64,000 nt of DNA from Roseicella frigidaeris (lineage in GTDB: Bacteria; Pseudomonadota; Alphaproteobacteria; Acetobacterales; Acetobacteraceae). Positions 33,933 to 43,189 of this stretch are shown here, piece after piece. Below the pieces are notes generated by a model. That model saw only the letters and a program-made list of their open reading frames with translations. It was not told where the DNA came from and ran no database searches. Where the stretch lies: positions 1-64,000 of the forward strand of contig NZ_QLIX01000023.1 in assembly GCF_003258945.1 (NCBI RefSeq), written 5' to 3'. Both the position numbers and the translations under genes were made by a program. Numbering within the stretch: position 1 is the first letter of the stretch; each line of letters begins with the position of its first letter.

Positions 33933-35939
33933 TCACGCCGCGGGCGCCGGCTCCAGGGCCTCGGCCGTCGCCGCCAATTGCCGGGCCGCGGCAATCCAAC
34001 GCTCGTAATCCTCCGGATCGGTGGTGGCGTCGCGCGCCGCGGTGGCGACCGCCGCCGGCAGCAGCCGCAACACCGCCAGCAGCGCTGCCCGGTCGCGGGC
34101 CGTGGCCAGCTCGCGCGCGAAGCCGGCGGCCAGGCGCGCCTCCGTCAGGTGCAGATAGGCCCCGGCGGCATCGGCCGGCGAGGCCGGCCAGCGCTCGAAG
34201 GCCTGCGGCCAGTCCGGCCGCTGGCGGAACTCCAGCAGCGGCTGCCCGCCATTGAGCGCGAGCTTGCAGCGCAGCCGCGGCCAGGACTGTCCCTCCGCGC
34301 GCACCGTCTCCAGCAGCAGGTCGAGGTGCCGGTAGCCGCCATCCGCGCTGCGGTAGCACTCCATCAGCCGCACCATGGCGGCGAAGGGGGTGGCGGGCGC
34401 GGCCGGCAGCAGCCGCGGCGGCGCCCGGCGCGGCGCCGCGGGCGGCGGCTGCGCCCGCCGGATGCCGGCGAGCCCGGCGATCTCGACCTGCAGCACCGCC
34501 TCCGGCGCGCTCTCCCGGTTGCGCAGCACCAGCGCCACCCCGGCCTGCCGCACCGGCCCCGGCGGCAGGGCGAGCACCGGCCGGCAGCCTGGCTCGCCGG
34601 GATGGCCGGCATGCCAGCCGGACCAGCGGGCACCCGGCAGGGCGGTCGAGAGATCCAGCACCGACTCGATCTCGTGCCCCGCCGGCTGCAGCCAGAGCGC
34701 GGCCTCGAGCCAGGCGGCGTCGCCGAGCGCCACCACCAGCTCCGCCCGCAGCAGGTCGAGCCCGTGCAGCGGCACCGCCGGCAGCACCACCAGCGCCCGC
34801 TCGCCCGGGCCCAGCGCCGCCACCAGCCGCGCCGCCTCGCGGCCGATCGCCACCCGCTCGATCCGCCCCTCGGCCAGCCGCGCCTGCCGCCAGAGCTGCT
34901 CCGGCAGCGCGACCGGCGCGCCGGTCGGCGGCGCCGGCAGCCCGATCGTCTCCTCGTCCCAGAAGGCGGCCTGCACCAGGCGCCGGCCCGGCAGGCCGGT
35001 CCAGAGGGCGAGGGCGAGGGCGCGCGTCTCCGCCGCGCCGCCCGCGACGGCGACGGACCCGCCCGGCGGCGCCGGCGCGGCGGCGAGCGAGAGGGCCAGG
35101 CGGTCCTCCGGCCCGAGCGCCGCCCGCACCTCCAGCCAGGCCGTCTCGTGCAGCGGCTCCAGCGGCTCCGGCAGGTCGAGGGTGAGCCAGCCCGGGGCGA
35201 GGCTCTCCCCCGGCAGGCACCAGGCGCCGTGGATGCGCCCGCTCTCGGCCCCGAGCAGCCGCAGCCGCAGCAGGCCACTGGCGCCGGGCTCGACGGCCTG
35301 CAGGTGCAGGGCGATGGCGGCGAGGCCTTCTAGGCCGACCCCGAGCGACTGGCCGAGGGCAAGCTCGCCCGCCACCGCCGCCACCGCCGCGCCGGCCTCG
35401 TCCGGCACGGTGGCCGCGACCAGCAGCGGCGGCGCGGGCGGCAGGAGCTGGGCGCTGGCCTGGCGCAGCCGGGCCTGGGCGAGGCGCAGCGCCTCGTGCT
35501 CGCCGCGCAGCGCCAGCAAGGCCTGCTGCGCCGCCGCCGCGGCGCCGGCGCTCGCGGCGAGGGCGGCGACCGCCCGGGCGGCGAGCTCGGGCAGCGCCGC
35601 CGCGCCCTGCCCCGCCAGGATCAGCGGCGGCACCGCCTGCGGCGCGGCCCGTTCCCACCAGTCGAGCAGGGGTGCCGCCGCCGCCGCCGCGGGGCCGACC
35701 AGCGCGAGCACCCCGCCCGGCGCGGCCGGCAGCGGCAGCCCTTCCACCGCCACCGCCGCCGCCGCGAGCGGCGCGAGCCAGGGCACGCCGCCCTGCGGCC
35801 GCAGCGCCCACAGGGCGAGGCCGGGCAGCGCCAGGGCCTCGGGCGCCGCCACCCCGGGCAGCAGGATGAGCTTCGGGCTGCCGTCGAACAGCGCGGCGAG
35901 GCCCTCGCGGGCGACCAGCGGCGCGGCGCCGGCCAGCAT
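33933..35939 (-). CDS. Large protein of unknown function (DUF6212-like), glycosyltransferase-linked
   Basis: A 668-residue Ala/Leu-rich protein with no signal peptide and no catalytic motif I recognise. The middle looks beta-rich (jelly-roll or carbohydrate-binding-like strands such as GRIHGAWCLPGES and LTLDLPEPLE), and the C-terminal 150 residues contain YRHLDLLLETVRAEGQSWPRLRCKL. I think it resembles DUF6212-type proteins found beside glycosyltransferases, but I cannot verify this. The ATG at 35939 overlaps the upstream stop as TGATG; the ATG at 35957 is an alternative. As the last of four overlapping genes it probably works with the two glycosyltransferases, perhaps on surface glycan. Confidence 0.7.
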   Translation of the reverse strand: MLAGAAPLVAREGLAALFDGSPKLILLPGVAAPEALALPGLALWALRPQGGVPWLAPLAAAAVAVEGLPLPAAPGGVLALVGPAAAAAAPLLDWWERAAPQAVPPLILAGQGAAALPELAARAVAALAASAGAAAAAQQALLALRGEHEALRLAQARLRQASAQLLPPAPPLLVAATVPDEAGAAVAAVAGELALGQSLGVGLEGLAAIALHLQAVEPGASGLLRLRLLGAESGRIHGAWCLPGESLAPGWLTLDLPEPLEPLHETAWLEVRAALGPEDRLALSLAAAPAPPGGSVAVAGGAAETRALALALWTGLPGRRLVQAAFWDEETIGLPAPPTGAPVALPEQLWRQARLAEGRIERVAIGREAARLVAALGPGERALVVLPAVPLHGLDLLRAELVVALGDAAWLEAALWLQPAGHEIESVLDLSTALPGARWSGWHAGHPGEPGCRPVLALPPGPVRQAGVALVLRNRESAPEAVLQVEIAGLAGIRRAQPPPAAPRRAPPRLLPAAPATPFAAMVRLMECYRSADGGYRHLDLLLETVRAEGQSWPRLRCKLALNGGQPLLEFRQRPDWPQAFERWPASPADAAGAYLHLTEARLAAGFARELATARDRAALLAVLRLLPAAVATAARDATTDPEDYERWIAAARQLAATAEALEPAPAA

Positions 35940-38638
35940 CACGCCACCGCCGGGCATGGCGGCCGGGCCAGATCCGGGGCCGGGGTTGGCAGGGGCGCCG
36001 CGGCGGGCGGCGGCACCAGCGCGTCGAGCCGCGCCAGGAAGCTTTGCAGGCTGGCCTCCCAGTCGAGCCCCGCCACCCGGGCGGCGGCGCGGGCGCCGAG
36101 GGCGCGGAGCATTGGCCGGTCGGCGGCGAGATGGCGGATGGCCTCGGCGAAGCGGGCGATGATGGCCTCCTCCGGCAGGTCGGCGGGGACGAGGATGCCG
36201 TCCTCGCCATCCGCGACGATCTCCCCGACCGCGCCGACATCGGTGGCGAGGACGGCGCAGCCCAGGCGCTGCGCCTCCAGGATCACCAGCGGCACGCCCT
36301 CGAAGCGCGAGGGCAGGACCAGCAGGTCGGCCCAGGCATAGAGCGCATCGAGGGCCGCCGGCGCCTGCACCGGCGCCTCCGGCGCCACGGGGAGCAGCGG
36401 CTGCGCGCCGCCGTCGAGCACGGCGCGGCCGACGACGCGCCAGGCGATGTCGGGCGCCGCGGTGGCGGCGATGATGCCGGCGAGGCGGTCGATGCCCTTC
36501 TGCGCGTCGAGCCGGCCGAGGAAGAGCGCGCGCAGCCGCCCATCGCGGCCGGCCCGCGCCGCCAGCGCCGCCTGCCGCCGCGCCGGCGTGGTCGGGTAGC
36601 CCGGGGCGTTCGGCACCGGGATCAGCTTCTGCGCCGGCAGCGCCTGCGCCAGGCACCAGCGGCGCAACGCCTCGGAGATCACCAGCACGCCGTCATAGGC
36701 ATGCTCGTAGGCGGCGAGCATGTGCGGGTTGCCCAGCGGCTCGTCCCAGGGCGTCCGCTCGACCAGGTGCAGGGCGCCGAAGAGCCGCACCCCGAGCGCC
36801 CGCAGCGGCGCGGCGAGGGCGTGGCAGCCGGCCGCATGGGTGTTGACCACGGCATGGCACTGCGCGAGCAGGCCGAGCACGTCGGCGGCGCCGGGATCCT
36901 CGGCCATGCGCGAGAGGGGCGCGCCGAAATACCCCGCGTCATGGGCGAGGCGGTCCTCGCCGAGGCCCTGGAACAGGCTGACCGTGTCGAAGCTGTCGGC
37001 GATCTCCGGCGCCCAGGCCATGCGCATCGCCCCGGCGACAACGAGATGCGTGCGCCAGCCGCGGCGGCGCAGCACGGCGGCCTGGCGCAGCACCACCTTC
37101 TCCAGGCCGGCGAAGGCGAAGACCGGCAACAGGAAGGCGATGTCGCGCCGGCCGGGATCCGGCAACAGCGGCAGGGTGGCGCCGAGGCCGAGGCCGGCGC
37201 GGGCGGCGGCCGCCATCCCGCTGCGCGCGCCGCGCCAGTCGGTGCGCCAGTCGGGGCGCCAGGGCGCCGGCGCCAGCCCCGCCGCCGCCTGCAACGCGGC
37301 CAGCGCCGCCAGCTCCGCCTGCAGCCGCCGCAGCGCCGCCGCGCCCGGGGCCGGCACCGGCCCGGGCAGGTGCAGCCGCAGCCGGGCGAGGCGCAGCCCG
37401 GGATGGGCATCGTCCTGGGGCCCGTCGAGGCGCGCCGCCCCGGCCGGCGCGTCGGCGCGCTGCAGCAGCCGCTCCGTCCGGAGCGCCAGCACCGCCGCGC
37501 CGGCGAGATCTTCCGGCGCCTGCGGCCGGTCCAGGGCGAGCTCCGCCCCCGCCGCGCCCACCAGCTCGAGCGCGACCATCTCATGCCCGCGCAGCAGCCG
37601 CTCCACCCACCAGAGCAGCATGGGCAGCAGGCCGAGCGCCTGCAGCCGGTCCACGACCGCGGCATCGGCGAAGAGGGCGATGGCCGGCGCATGCACCGCG
37701 CCCGGCGCCGCCGCCGCCTGCCGCAGGCGGTGGCGGAAGGCCATGGCCTCGACCGGGGCCGGGCAGGCGGGATCGAGGAAGAGCCGCACCTCCGGCCGGT
37801 CGGCGGCGAGGAGGGCGAAGCGCGGCGCCTCCTCGGCCTCCAGCGCCATCAGCCGGCGCGGCCGCAGCAGCGGCGCGTGCCGCTCGCGCAGCAGCCGCAG
37901 CAGATGCTCGCGCTGCCGCTCGGCGGCGGCGAGCATGCTCTCCGGCCGTCGCCGGTAGAGGAAGCCGGCCTCCGGCAGGTGCTGCCCGCGGAAACTGGCG
38001 CGCGCCGCCTGCAGCCAGAAATCCCAGTCCTCGAAGCCGGCGCGCATCGTCCCGGTGTCGAAGCGCAGCCCGGCCTCGAAGACCGCCCGCCGCACCAGGC
38101 TGCCGGCCTCGCAGTAATTCTGCACCAGGAGCTGCAGCAGCGAGAAATCGCCGCCGCAGGCGCAGCCCTCGCCCATGCCGAGGCCGTCGATGTCGGGATA
38201 GAGCCAGCCGACCGCCGCCGGCGCCGCCCGCAGCGCCGCCCAGGCCCGGGCGAGGAAGGCCGGGCGCAGCCGGTTGTCGGCATCGAGGAAGAACAGCGCC
38301 TCGCAGGCCGGGAAGGCGGCGAGGGCGAAGTCGATCCCGGCATTGCGCGCCGCCGAGAGGCCCTGGTTGCGCTGCCGCAGCAGGAAGACCCGGCCGGGAT
38401 GCGCCGCGGCCTGGTGCAGCACGGTCGCCGCCGTCTCCGCGGCCGGGCAGCCATCCTCGACGACGACCAGGGCGAAGGGCGGCGCGCCCTGCTGCGCCAG
38501 GGCGGAGGCGATCGCCTCGGCCAGCAGGCCCGGCTGGTTCCAGGCGGGGATGACGATGGCGATTCGGATGGCGGCGGGATCGGCGCCCGCCGGTCGCGGC
38601 GCCGCGACGGGCGGGCCGCCGGGCGGCGCCTCAGGCAA
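35939..38638 (-). CDS. Bimodular glycosyltransferase (GT2 plus GT4)
   Basis: An 899-residue protein. The N-terminal family 2 domain (AIVIPAWNQPGLLAEAI, RNQGLSAARNAGI, FFLDADNR as the DxD motif, GFEDWDFW) covers about residues 25-250. A linker follows, then a GT-B family 4 domain from about 535, with LFLGRLDAQKGIDRL and LVLPSRFEGVPLVILEAQ. It transfers two sugars, or alternates, from nucleotide-sugar donors; cytosolic. The start appears to be a TTG at 38638, which overlaps the upstream gene by 8 bases; no good ribosome site is visible, so coupling is likely. A partial repeat, WRTDWRGA, lies near the module junction. Confidence 0.85.
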   Translation of the reverse strand: MPEAPPGGPPVAAPRPAGADPAAIRIAIVIPAWNQPGLLAEAIASALAQQGAPPFALVVVEDGCPAAETAATVLHQAAAHPGRVFLLRQRNQGLSAARNAGIDFALAAFPACEALFFLDADNRLRPAFLARAWAALRAAPAAVGWLYPDIDGLGMGEGCACGGDFSLLQLLVQNYCEAGSLVRRAVFEAGLRFDTGTMRAGFEDWDFWLQAARASFRGQHLPEAGFLYRRRPESMLAAAERQREHLLRLLRERHAPLLRPRRLMALEAEEAPRFALLAADRPEVRLFLDPACPAPVEAMAFRHRLRQAAAAPGAVHAPAIALFADAAVVDRLQALGLLPMLLWWVERLLRGHEMVALELVGAAGAELALDRPQAPEDLAGAAVLALRTERLLQRADAPAGAARLDGPQDDAHPGLRLARLRLHLPGPVPAPGAAALRRLQAELAALAALQAAAGLAPAPWRPDWRTDWRGARSGMAAAARAGLGLGATLPLLPDPGRRDIAFLLPVFAFAGLEKVVLRQAAVLRRRGWRTHLVVAGAMRMAWAPEIADSFDTVSLFQGLGEDRLAHDAGYFGAPLSRMAEDPGAADVLGLLAQCHAVVNTHAAGCHALAAPLRALGVRLFGALHLVERTPWDEPLGNPHMLAAYEHAYDGVLVISEALRRWCLAQALPAQKLIPVPNAPGYPTTPARRQAALAARAGRDGRLRALFLGRLDAQKGIDRLAGIIAATAAPDIAWRVVGRAVLDGGAQPLLPVAPEAPVQAPAALDALYAWADLLVLPSRFEGVPLVILEAQRLGCAVLATDVGAVGEIVADGEDGILVPADLPEEAIIARFAEAIRHLAADRPMLRALGARAAARVAGLDWEASLQSFLARLDALVPPPAAAPLPTPAPDLARPPCPAVA

Positions 38639-39806
38639 GGGCCGCCCGGATCAGCGCGGCATAGCGGCGGAGCATCGCGGCCTCGTCCGCGACCAGGGCC
38701 AGGCGATGGGCCGACTCAACGCATGCGCTTGCAACCATGGGATCGTTCAACCGTATGGATGACAATCCTGTCAAGTCCGCAACGCCGCCGCCCGGGGCGA
38801 TGGCGGCGAGGCGGTCCGCCTCCGCCCCGAAGGCCTCCATGGCATCGCCCGAGGCGATGACCGGGCAGCGCCGCGCCGCCGCCTCGAGGAAGACCAGCGG
38901 GCAGCCTTCGAGGCGGGAGGGCAGCAGCAGCGCATCGGCCGCCAGCAGCCAGTCCGGCACGTCCTCCACATGGCCGGGCAGGCGCAGCGCCGCGGCGCGG
39001 GCGGCCTCGCTCCGGCGCAGCGACTCGCCGAGCGAGCCCTCGCCGAGCCCGACCAGGGTCGCCTCCCCCGCCGCCCGCAGCCGGGTGGCGATGGCGGGCA
39101 GCAGGTCGGCGCCCTTTTCCCATTCCAGCCGGCCGGCGAAGAGCAGCAGCCGCGCCTCCGGCGCCAGGCCGAGCCGGCCGCGCTGCCGCGCCCGCGCCGC
39201 CGCCCGCGCGCCCGGGGCCTCGGGCGGCACCGGCACGCCGTTCGGCACCACCGCGACGCGCCCCGCCGGCAGGCCGAGCCGCGCCGCGGCGCGGGCGGCG
39301 ACCGGCGCCGAGACCGCGACCCAGCGGATCGACGCCACGGCGAGGCGCTCGGTCACCGCCCGCGCCGCCTCCGGCAGCGGCGGCTCCGGCGCGCGCCCGG
39401 CGAGGTGGTGGATGGCGAGCGCCGGCAGGCGGGCCTCGGCCACCGCCCGCAGCAGGCCGAGCCCGTGCTCCGGCCAGGGCAGCGGCAGGATCGCCAGGTC
39501 GGGCCGCGTCCCGGCCAGCACCGCGGCGAGCGCCGCCGCCTGCGCCGCGATGCCGGCGGCGGGGTCGGCATCGCCCTCCCAGGCGAGCGGCGCCGGATGC
39601 AGCCGCACGCCGCCCGGGCCGGGCGGCGGCGGGCCAAGCAGGGCGGCGAAGCCGGCGGCGAGCGGCGGCGCGAGCGCGACGGTGACAGCGACGCCGGAGG
39701 CGGCCAGGGCGCGGGCGAGGACGGCGCTGTGCCGCTCCGTGCCGCCGAGGCCGCGGGAGGGCAGCGCCAGCAGGGCCCGGGAGAGGCCCCGCCCGCCCAG
39801 CGGCAT
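38631..39806 (-). CDS. Glycosyltransferase family 4 protein
   Basis: A 391-residue GT-B glycosyltransferase. It begins ALLALPSRGLGGTERHSAVLARAL, has VVPNGVPVPPEAPG at the linker and LLFAGRLEWEKGADLLP, and ends with the retaining-GT4 donor motif LLLPSRLEGCPLVFLEAAARRCP. Near the C-terminus (about 38705-38780) the DNA drops to roughly half G+C with rare codons, unlike the rest of the gene. Its start overlaps rsmD's stop (TGATG) and its stop overlaps the next gene, so it is the second cistron of an rsmD-led operon. The sugar and acceptor are unknown. Confidence 0.88.
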   Translation of the reverse strand: MPLGGRGLSRALLALPSRGLGGTERHSAVLARALAASGVAVTVALAPPLAAGFAALLGPPPPGPGGVRLHPAPLAWEGDADPAAGIAAQAAALAAVLAGTRPDLAILPLPWPEHGLGLLRAVAEARLPALAIHHLAGRAPEPPLPEAARAVTERLAVASIRWVAVSAPVAARAAARLGLPAGRVAVVPNGVPVPPEAPGARAAARARQRGRLGLAPEARLLLFAGRLEWEKGADLLPAIATRLRAAGEATLVGLGEGSLGESLRRSEAARAAALRLPGHVEDVPDWLLAADALLLPSRLEGCPLVFLEAAARRCPVIASGDAMEAFGAEADRLAAIAPGGGVADLTGLSSIRLNDPMVASACVESAHRLALVADEAAMLRRYAALIRAALA

Positions 39807-40369
39807 CAGGCGCCTCCCGCGGCGCGCAGCACCCGCAGATGCGCCGGCCCGTGCGCCCGCTCGGCCAGCAGGGCGAAGCCCGGCGGCACCGCCTCCGGCG
39901 CGGCGCCATACTCGGCGCAGAGCAGGGCGCCGGGGGCGATCCAGCCGGCGGCGCCGAGCCCGGCCAGCGCCGCCTCTATCAGCCCCTCGCGGTAGGGCGG
40001 ATCGAGGAAGAGGAGGTCGCAGGGCGCGGCGGCGCGCGGCGGCCGGGTGGCGTCGGCGGCGAGCACGCGGCAGCGCGCCTCCTCGCGGCAGGCGGCGATG
40101 TTGCCGCGCAGCGCGGCGAGCGCCGCCCGGTCGGTCTCGAGGAAGCTGGCGGCGGCGGCGCCGCGCGAGAGCGCCTCGAGGCCGAGCGCCCCGGTGCCGG
40201 CGAAGGCATCCAGCACGATCGCCCCCTCGAGCCGTTCGCGGCCTGCCCAGGGCGCGTGCCAGAGCATGTCGAACAGCGCCTGCCGCACCCGGTCCGCGGT
40301 GGGGCGGGTGGCGGCGCCGGCCGGGGCGAGCAGGCGCCGGCCGCGATGCCGCCCGGCGATGATGCGCAT
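39806..40369 (-). CDS. rsmD: 16S rRNA (guanine(966)-N(2))-methyltransferase
   Basis: A 187-residue SAM-dependent methyltransferase of the RsmD family, the normal length. It begins MRIIAGRHRGRRLLAP and has RPTADRVRQALFDML (the RsmD signature), VLDAFAGTGALGLEALSRG for SAM binding and LLFLDPPYREG with the DPPY catalytic motif that methylates guanine N2. It modifies G966 of 16S rRNA in the 30S subunit. Here it unusually leads an operon with two glycosyltransferases and an unknown protein. A family 3 repeat lies between it and rluB upstream. Confidence 0.93.
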   Translation of the reverse strand: MRIIAGRHRGRRLLAPAGAATRPTADRVRQALFDMLWHAPWAGRERLEGAIVLDAFAGTGALGLEALSRGAAAASFLETDRAALAALRGNIAACREEARCRVLAADATRPPRAAAPCDLLFLDPPYREGLIEAALAGLGAAGWIAPGALLCAEYGAAPEAVPPGFALLAERAHGPAHLRVLRAAGGA

Positions 40370-40397
40370 GCCCCTCCTCCCTCCCCTACCGACGGCA

Positions 40398-40497
40398 TGC
40401 AGGCGTCATGCGTGCCGGGCGCCCGGATGGGCGCCGCCGCACCTGCGGCGACGCCGGGCTTCGCGGCCCGAGCCGCCCGGCGATGGAGGGGGCGGCA
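40398..40497. repeat. Intergenic palindromic repeat, family 3, copy 1
   Basis: Contains the core GGCGCCC-GGAT-GGGCGCC (40418-40435) plus GCCGCACCTGCGGCGACGCC and GCCGCCCGGCGATGGAGG. The last block recurs in the copy at 50.8 kb. It fills the gap between rluB's stop (40498) and rsmD's start. Confidence 0.7.
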
Positions 40498-41285
<788 letters not shown>

Positions 41286-41289
<4 letters not shown>

Positions 41290-42023
41290 CGGCCCCGCCC
41301 GCCGCCGGCCCCGCGGCAGGCCTCGACGAAGGCCCGGAAGATCAGCGGATCGGCCGGGTCGACGGCGTATTCCGGGTGCCACTGCACGCCGAGGGCGAAG
41401 CGGTGGCCGGGATGCTCGACGCCCTCCACCACGCCGTCCGGCGCCCGCGCGTTGATCACCGCGCCCGGGCCGGCGCTCGCCACCGCCTGATGGTGCGCGC
41501 TGTTCACCGCCATGCGGGCGCGGCCGGTGATGCGGGCGAGCAGCGTGTTCTCGGCGATGGCGATCTCGTGCCCCGGCTCGTCGCGCGGATTCGGCTGCTC
41601 GTGCTCCAGCGCCGCCGGCACCGAATCGGGGATGTGCTGGATGAGCGTGCCCCCGAAGGCGACGGCGAGGAGCTGCTGGCCGCCGCAGATGCCGAGCACC
41701 GGCAGGTCGCGGGCCAGGGCGCCGCGCGTCGCGGCCAACTCGAAATCGGTGCGGCCGGATTTCAGCGTCACCGTCGGATGGGTCGGGCCGCCGCCATAGA
41801 GCGAAGGATCGACATCGAAGGCGCCGCCGGTGATCAGCAGCCCGTCGATCGCGTCGAGATAGGTCTCGGCGAGCTCGGGATGGTGCGGCAGGGCGATGGG
41901 CAGGGCCCCCGCCTCGGCCAAGGCGGAGAAGTAGTTCTTGCGGAGGGCGTACCAGGGAAGCTTGGAGTAGCCGCCCGGCTCCTCCGCATCCAGGGTGACG
42001 CCGATGACGGGGCGGGTGCGCAT
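41286..42023 (-). CDS. Gamma-glutamyl-gamma-aminobutyrate hydrolase family (peptidase C26)
   Basis: A 245-residue class I glutamine-amidotransferase-like protein. The catalytic Cys is C113 in LGICGGQQLL, with the His/Glu pair in LGVQWHPEYA. The IGVTLDAEEPGGYS start and DGLLITGGAFDVDP are typical of the PuuD/C26 group. It hydrolyses gamma-glutamyl amides, for example in the putrescine pathway, though no puu genes are adjacent. It overlaps rluB by 4 bases, so the two are coupled, and it is divergent from tadA with 46 bases between. Confidence 0.9.
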
Positions 42024-42069
42024 GCGCGGTTGCTAGACCTGTTCGCCCGGCCGGTACAAGATTCGCGCG

Positions 42070-42513
42070 ATGCCCCGCCCGATCGATCTTGCCCTGGCCG
42101 AGGCCCGCGCCGCCGCGGCGCGGGGCGAGGTGCCGGTCGGCGCGGTGGTGACCGATGCCGCGGGGCGGGTGCTGGCGGCCGCCGGCAACGAGGTGGAGGC
42201 GCGGGGCGACCCCTCGGCGCATGCCGAGCTGCTGGCGCTGCGCGCCGCGGCGGCGGGGCGGGCCAATAAATTCCTCGGCGACTGCATCCTGACCGTGACC
42301 CTCGAGCCCTGCCCGATGTGCGCCCAGGCGGCGAGCCTGTTCCGCATCGGCCGCCTCGTCTTCGGCGCCTACGACCCGAAGGGCGGCGGGGTGGAGCATG
42401 GCGCCCGGGTGCTCGCCGCGGCCTCCTGCCATCACCGGCCGGAGGTGGTGGGCGGGGTGCGGGAGGGGGAGTGCGCGGCGCTGCTGCGGGCGTTCTTCGC
42501 GGCCCGGCGCTGA
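42070..42513 (+). CDS. tadA: tRNA-specific adenosine deaminase
   Basis: A 147-residue zinc deaminase. The zinc and proton-shuttle motif SAHAELLAL gives H51 and E53, and PCPMCAQA gives C81 and C84. The order and length match bacterial TadA, which makes inosine at the wobble position of tRNA-Arg(ACG). GEVPVGAVV near the start is also typical. A generic cytosine/guanine deaminase is the alternative, but location beside rluB and rsmD favours tadA. It is divergent from the peptidase C26 gene. Confidence 0.88.
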   Translation: MPRPIDLALAEARAAAARGEVPVGAVVTDAAGRVLAAAGNEVEARGDPSAHAELLALRAAAAGRANKFLGDCILTVTLEPCPMCAQAASLFRIGRLVFGAYDPKGGGVEHGARVLAAASCHHRPEVVGGVREGECAALLRAFFAARR

Positions 42514-42610
42514 GGGGGAGAGAGGCGGGGCACGATGCCGTGACGCAGCGCAACCATTTCGCCCGCGTCCGGTTGTGCTGCCCCCCCGGCCGATGAGGCC
42601 GCCGCCGGGC

Positions 42611-42820
42611 TCAGCCCTGCGACCCGGCCTCCTCGACCAGCCCGGCCATGACGGCGGGCCGGGGCTGCGGCGGCGCCGCGGCCTGCTCGGCCTCGGCGAT
42701 CTCGGCCGAGGGTGGGTCCGGGTCCTCGGCGGCCGCCGCCGGCAGGGCGGTGCCCGCCAGGCTGGCCGAGAGCAGCAGCCGCCGCAGGAAGTCGCCCCAG
42801 GGATCGACGCGTTTTTCCAT
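42611..42820 (-). CDS. Small putative exported protein, unknown
   Basis: A 69-residue protein. MEKRVDPWGDFLRRLLLSASLAGTALPAAAAED looks like a signal or membrane-targeting region with a cleavage site after AAAA; the mature part is short and rich in Ala, Pro and Glu. No known domain. GGAGGTGACGCGC precedes the ATG at 42820, a good ribosome site, so it is probably translated. The upstream AT-richer region (42870-43015) may be its promoter. It is convergent with tadA. Confidence 0.6.
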   Translation of the reverse strand: MEKRVDPWGDFLRRLLLSASLAGTALPAAAAEDPDPPSAEIAEAEQAAAPPQPRPAVMAGLVEEAGSQG

Positions 42821-42928
42821 GCGCGTCACCTCCGGCCCGTCCTGTGAGGGGATGCCTGCCCGCCCGACATGTTCCGTACCCCTGGTTGCGGACGCACTAT
42901 CGCACAACTGCTGTGGCGTAATGACGAC

Positions 42929-42950
42929 GGAAACAATACCGAATGTTTCC
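42929..42950. promoter_or_regulatory. Candidate operator palindrome
   Basis: GGAAACA (42929-42935), 8-base spacer, TGTTTCC (42944-42950), in the AT-rich divergent spacer. It resembles a dimeric repressor site; the regulator is unknown. Confidence 0.35.
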
Positions 42951-43127
42951 AAGTGCTGCTTTTGCCCTGGTGTGGATTGCACAACACAGTGATTATTGCG
43001 GTATTGAAATCCATCGGGGGGCCGGCGTGCAGCGCCGCCCGCCCCGGCGACCCGCTCCGGCCGCCGGCCCTGGCCAGGGCGCCGATCCTGCGGCAAGCCC
43101 GTCGCGGCCCTGCCGACTCGCCCCCGC

Positions 43128-43177
43128 CACGTCGCCCCGTCATGTCGCCCCGTCATGTCGCCCCGTCATGTCGCAAG
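43128..43177. repeat. 13-base tandem repeat in the leader of the Bug gene
   Basis: Units CACGTCGCCCCGT, CATGTCGCCCCGT twice, then a partial CATGTCGCAAG that merges into AAGGAGG (43175-43181). It sits directly upstream of the start codon at 43190 and could affect translation. Confidence 0.85.
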
Positions 43178-43189
43178 GAGGATGCATCC

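Larger units (their letters stand above)
42821..43189. other. Divergent intergenic region (369 bases) with AT-rich island
   Basis: Lies between the small exported protein (minus) and a Bug binding protein (plus). About 42870-43015 is markedly less G+C-rich than anything around it and contains the inverted repeat GGAAACA-N8-TGTTTCC (42929-42950), a candidate operator. The right end has a 13-base tandem repeat (43128-43177) running into the ribosome site of the Bug gene. No supportable gene. Confidence 0.6.

Noticed and set aside
33748-34008. An open frame overlapping the rpmB stop and encoding SDRP repeats
   Set aside because: The repeats come from the 12-base intergenic array. The remainder is Arg/Ala/Pro-rich and runs into the end of the convergent gene; no ribosome site of its own is present.
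42611-42820. The small 69-residue protein considered as a peptide-natural-product precursor
   Set aside because: No modification enzyme, leader motif or Cys/Ser/Thr-rich core is present. A signal-peptide-like start is the simpler reading.
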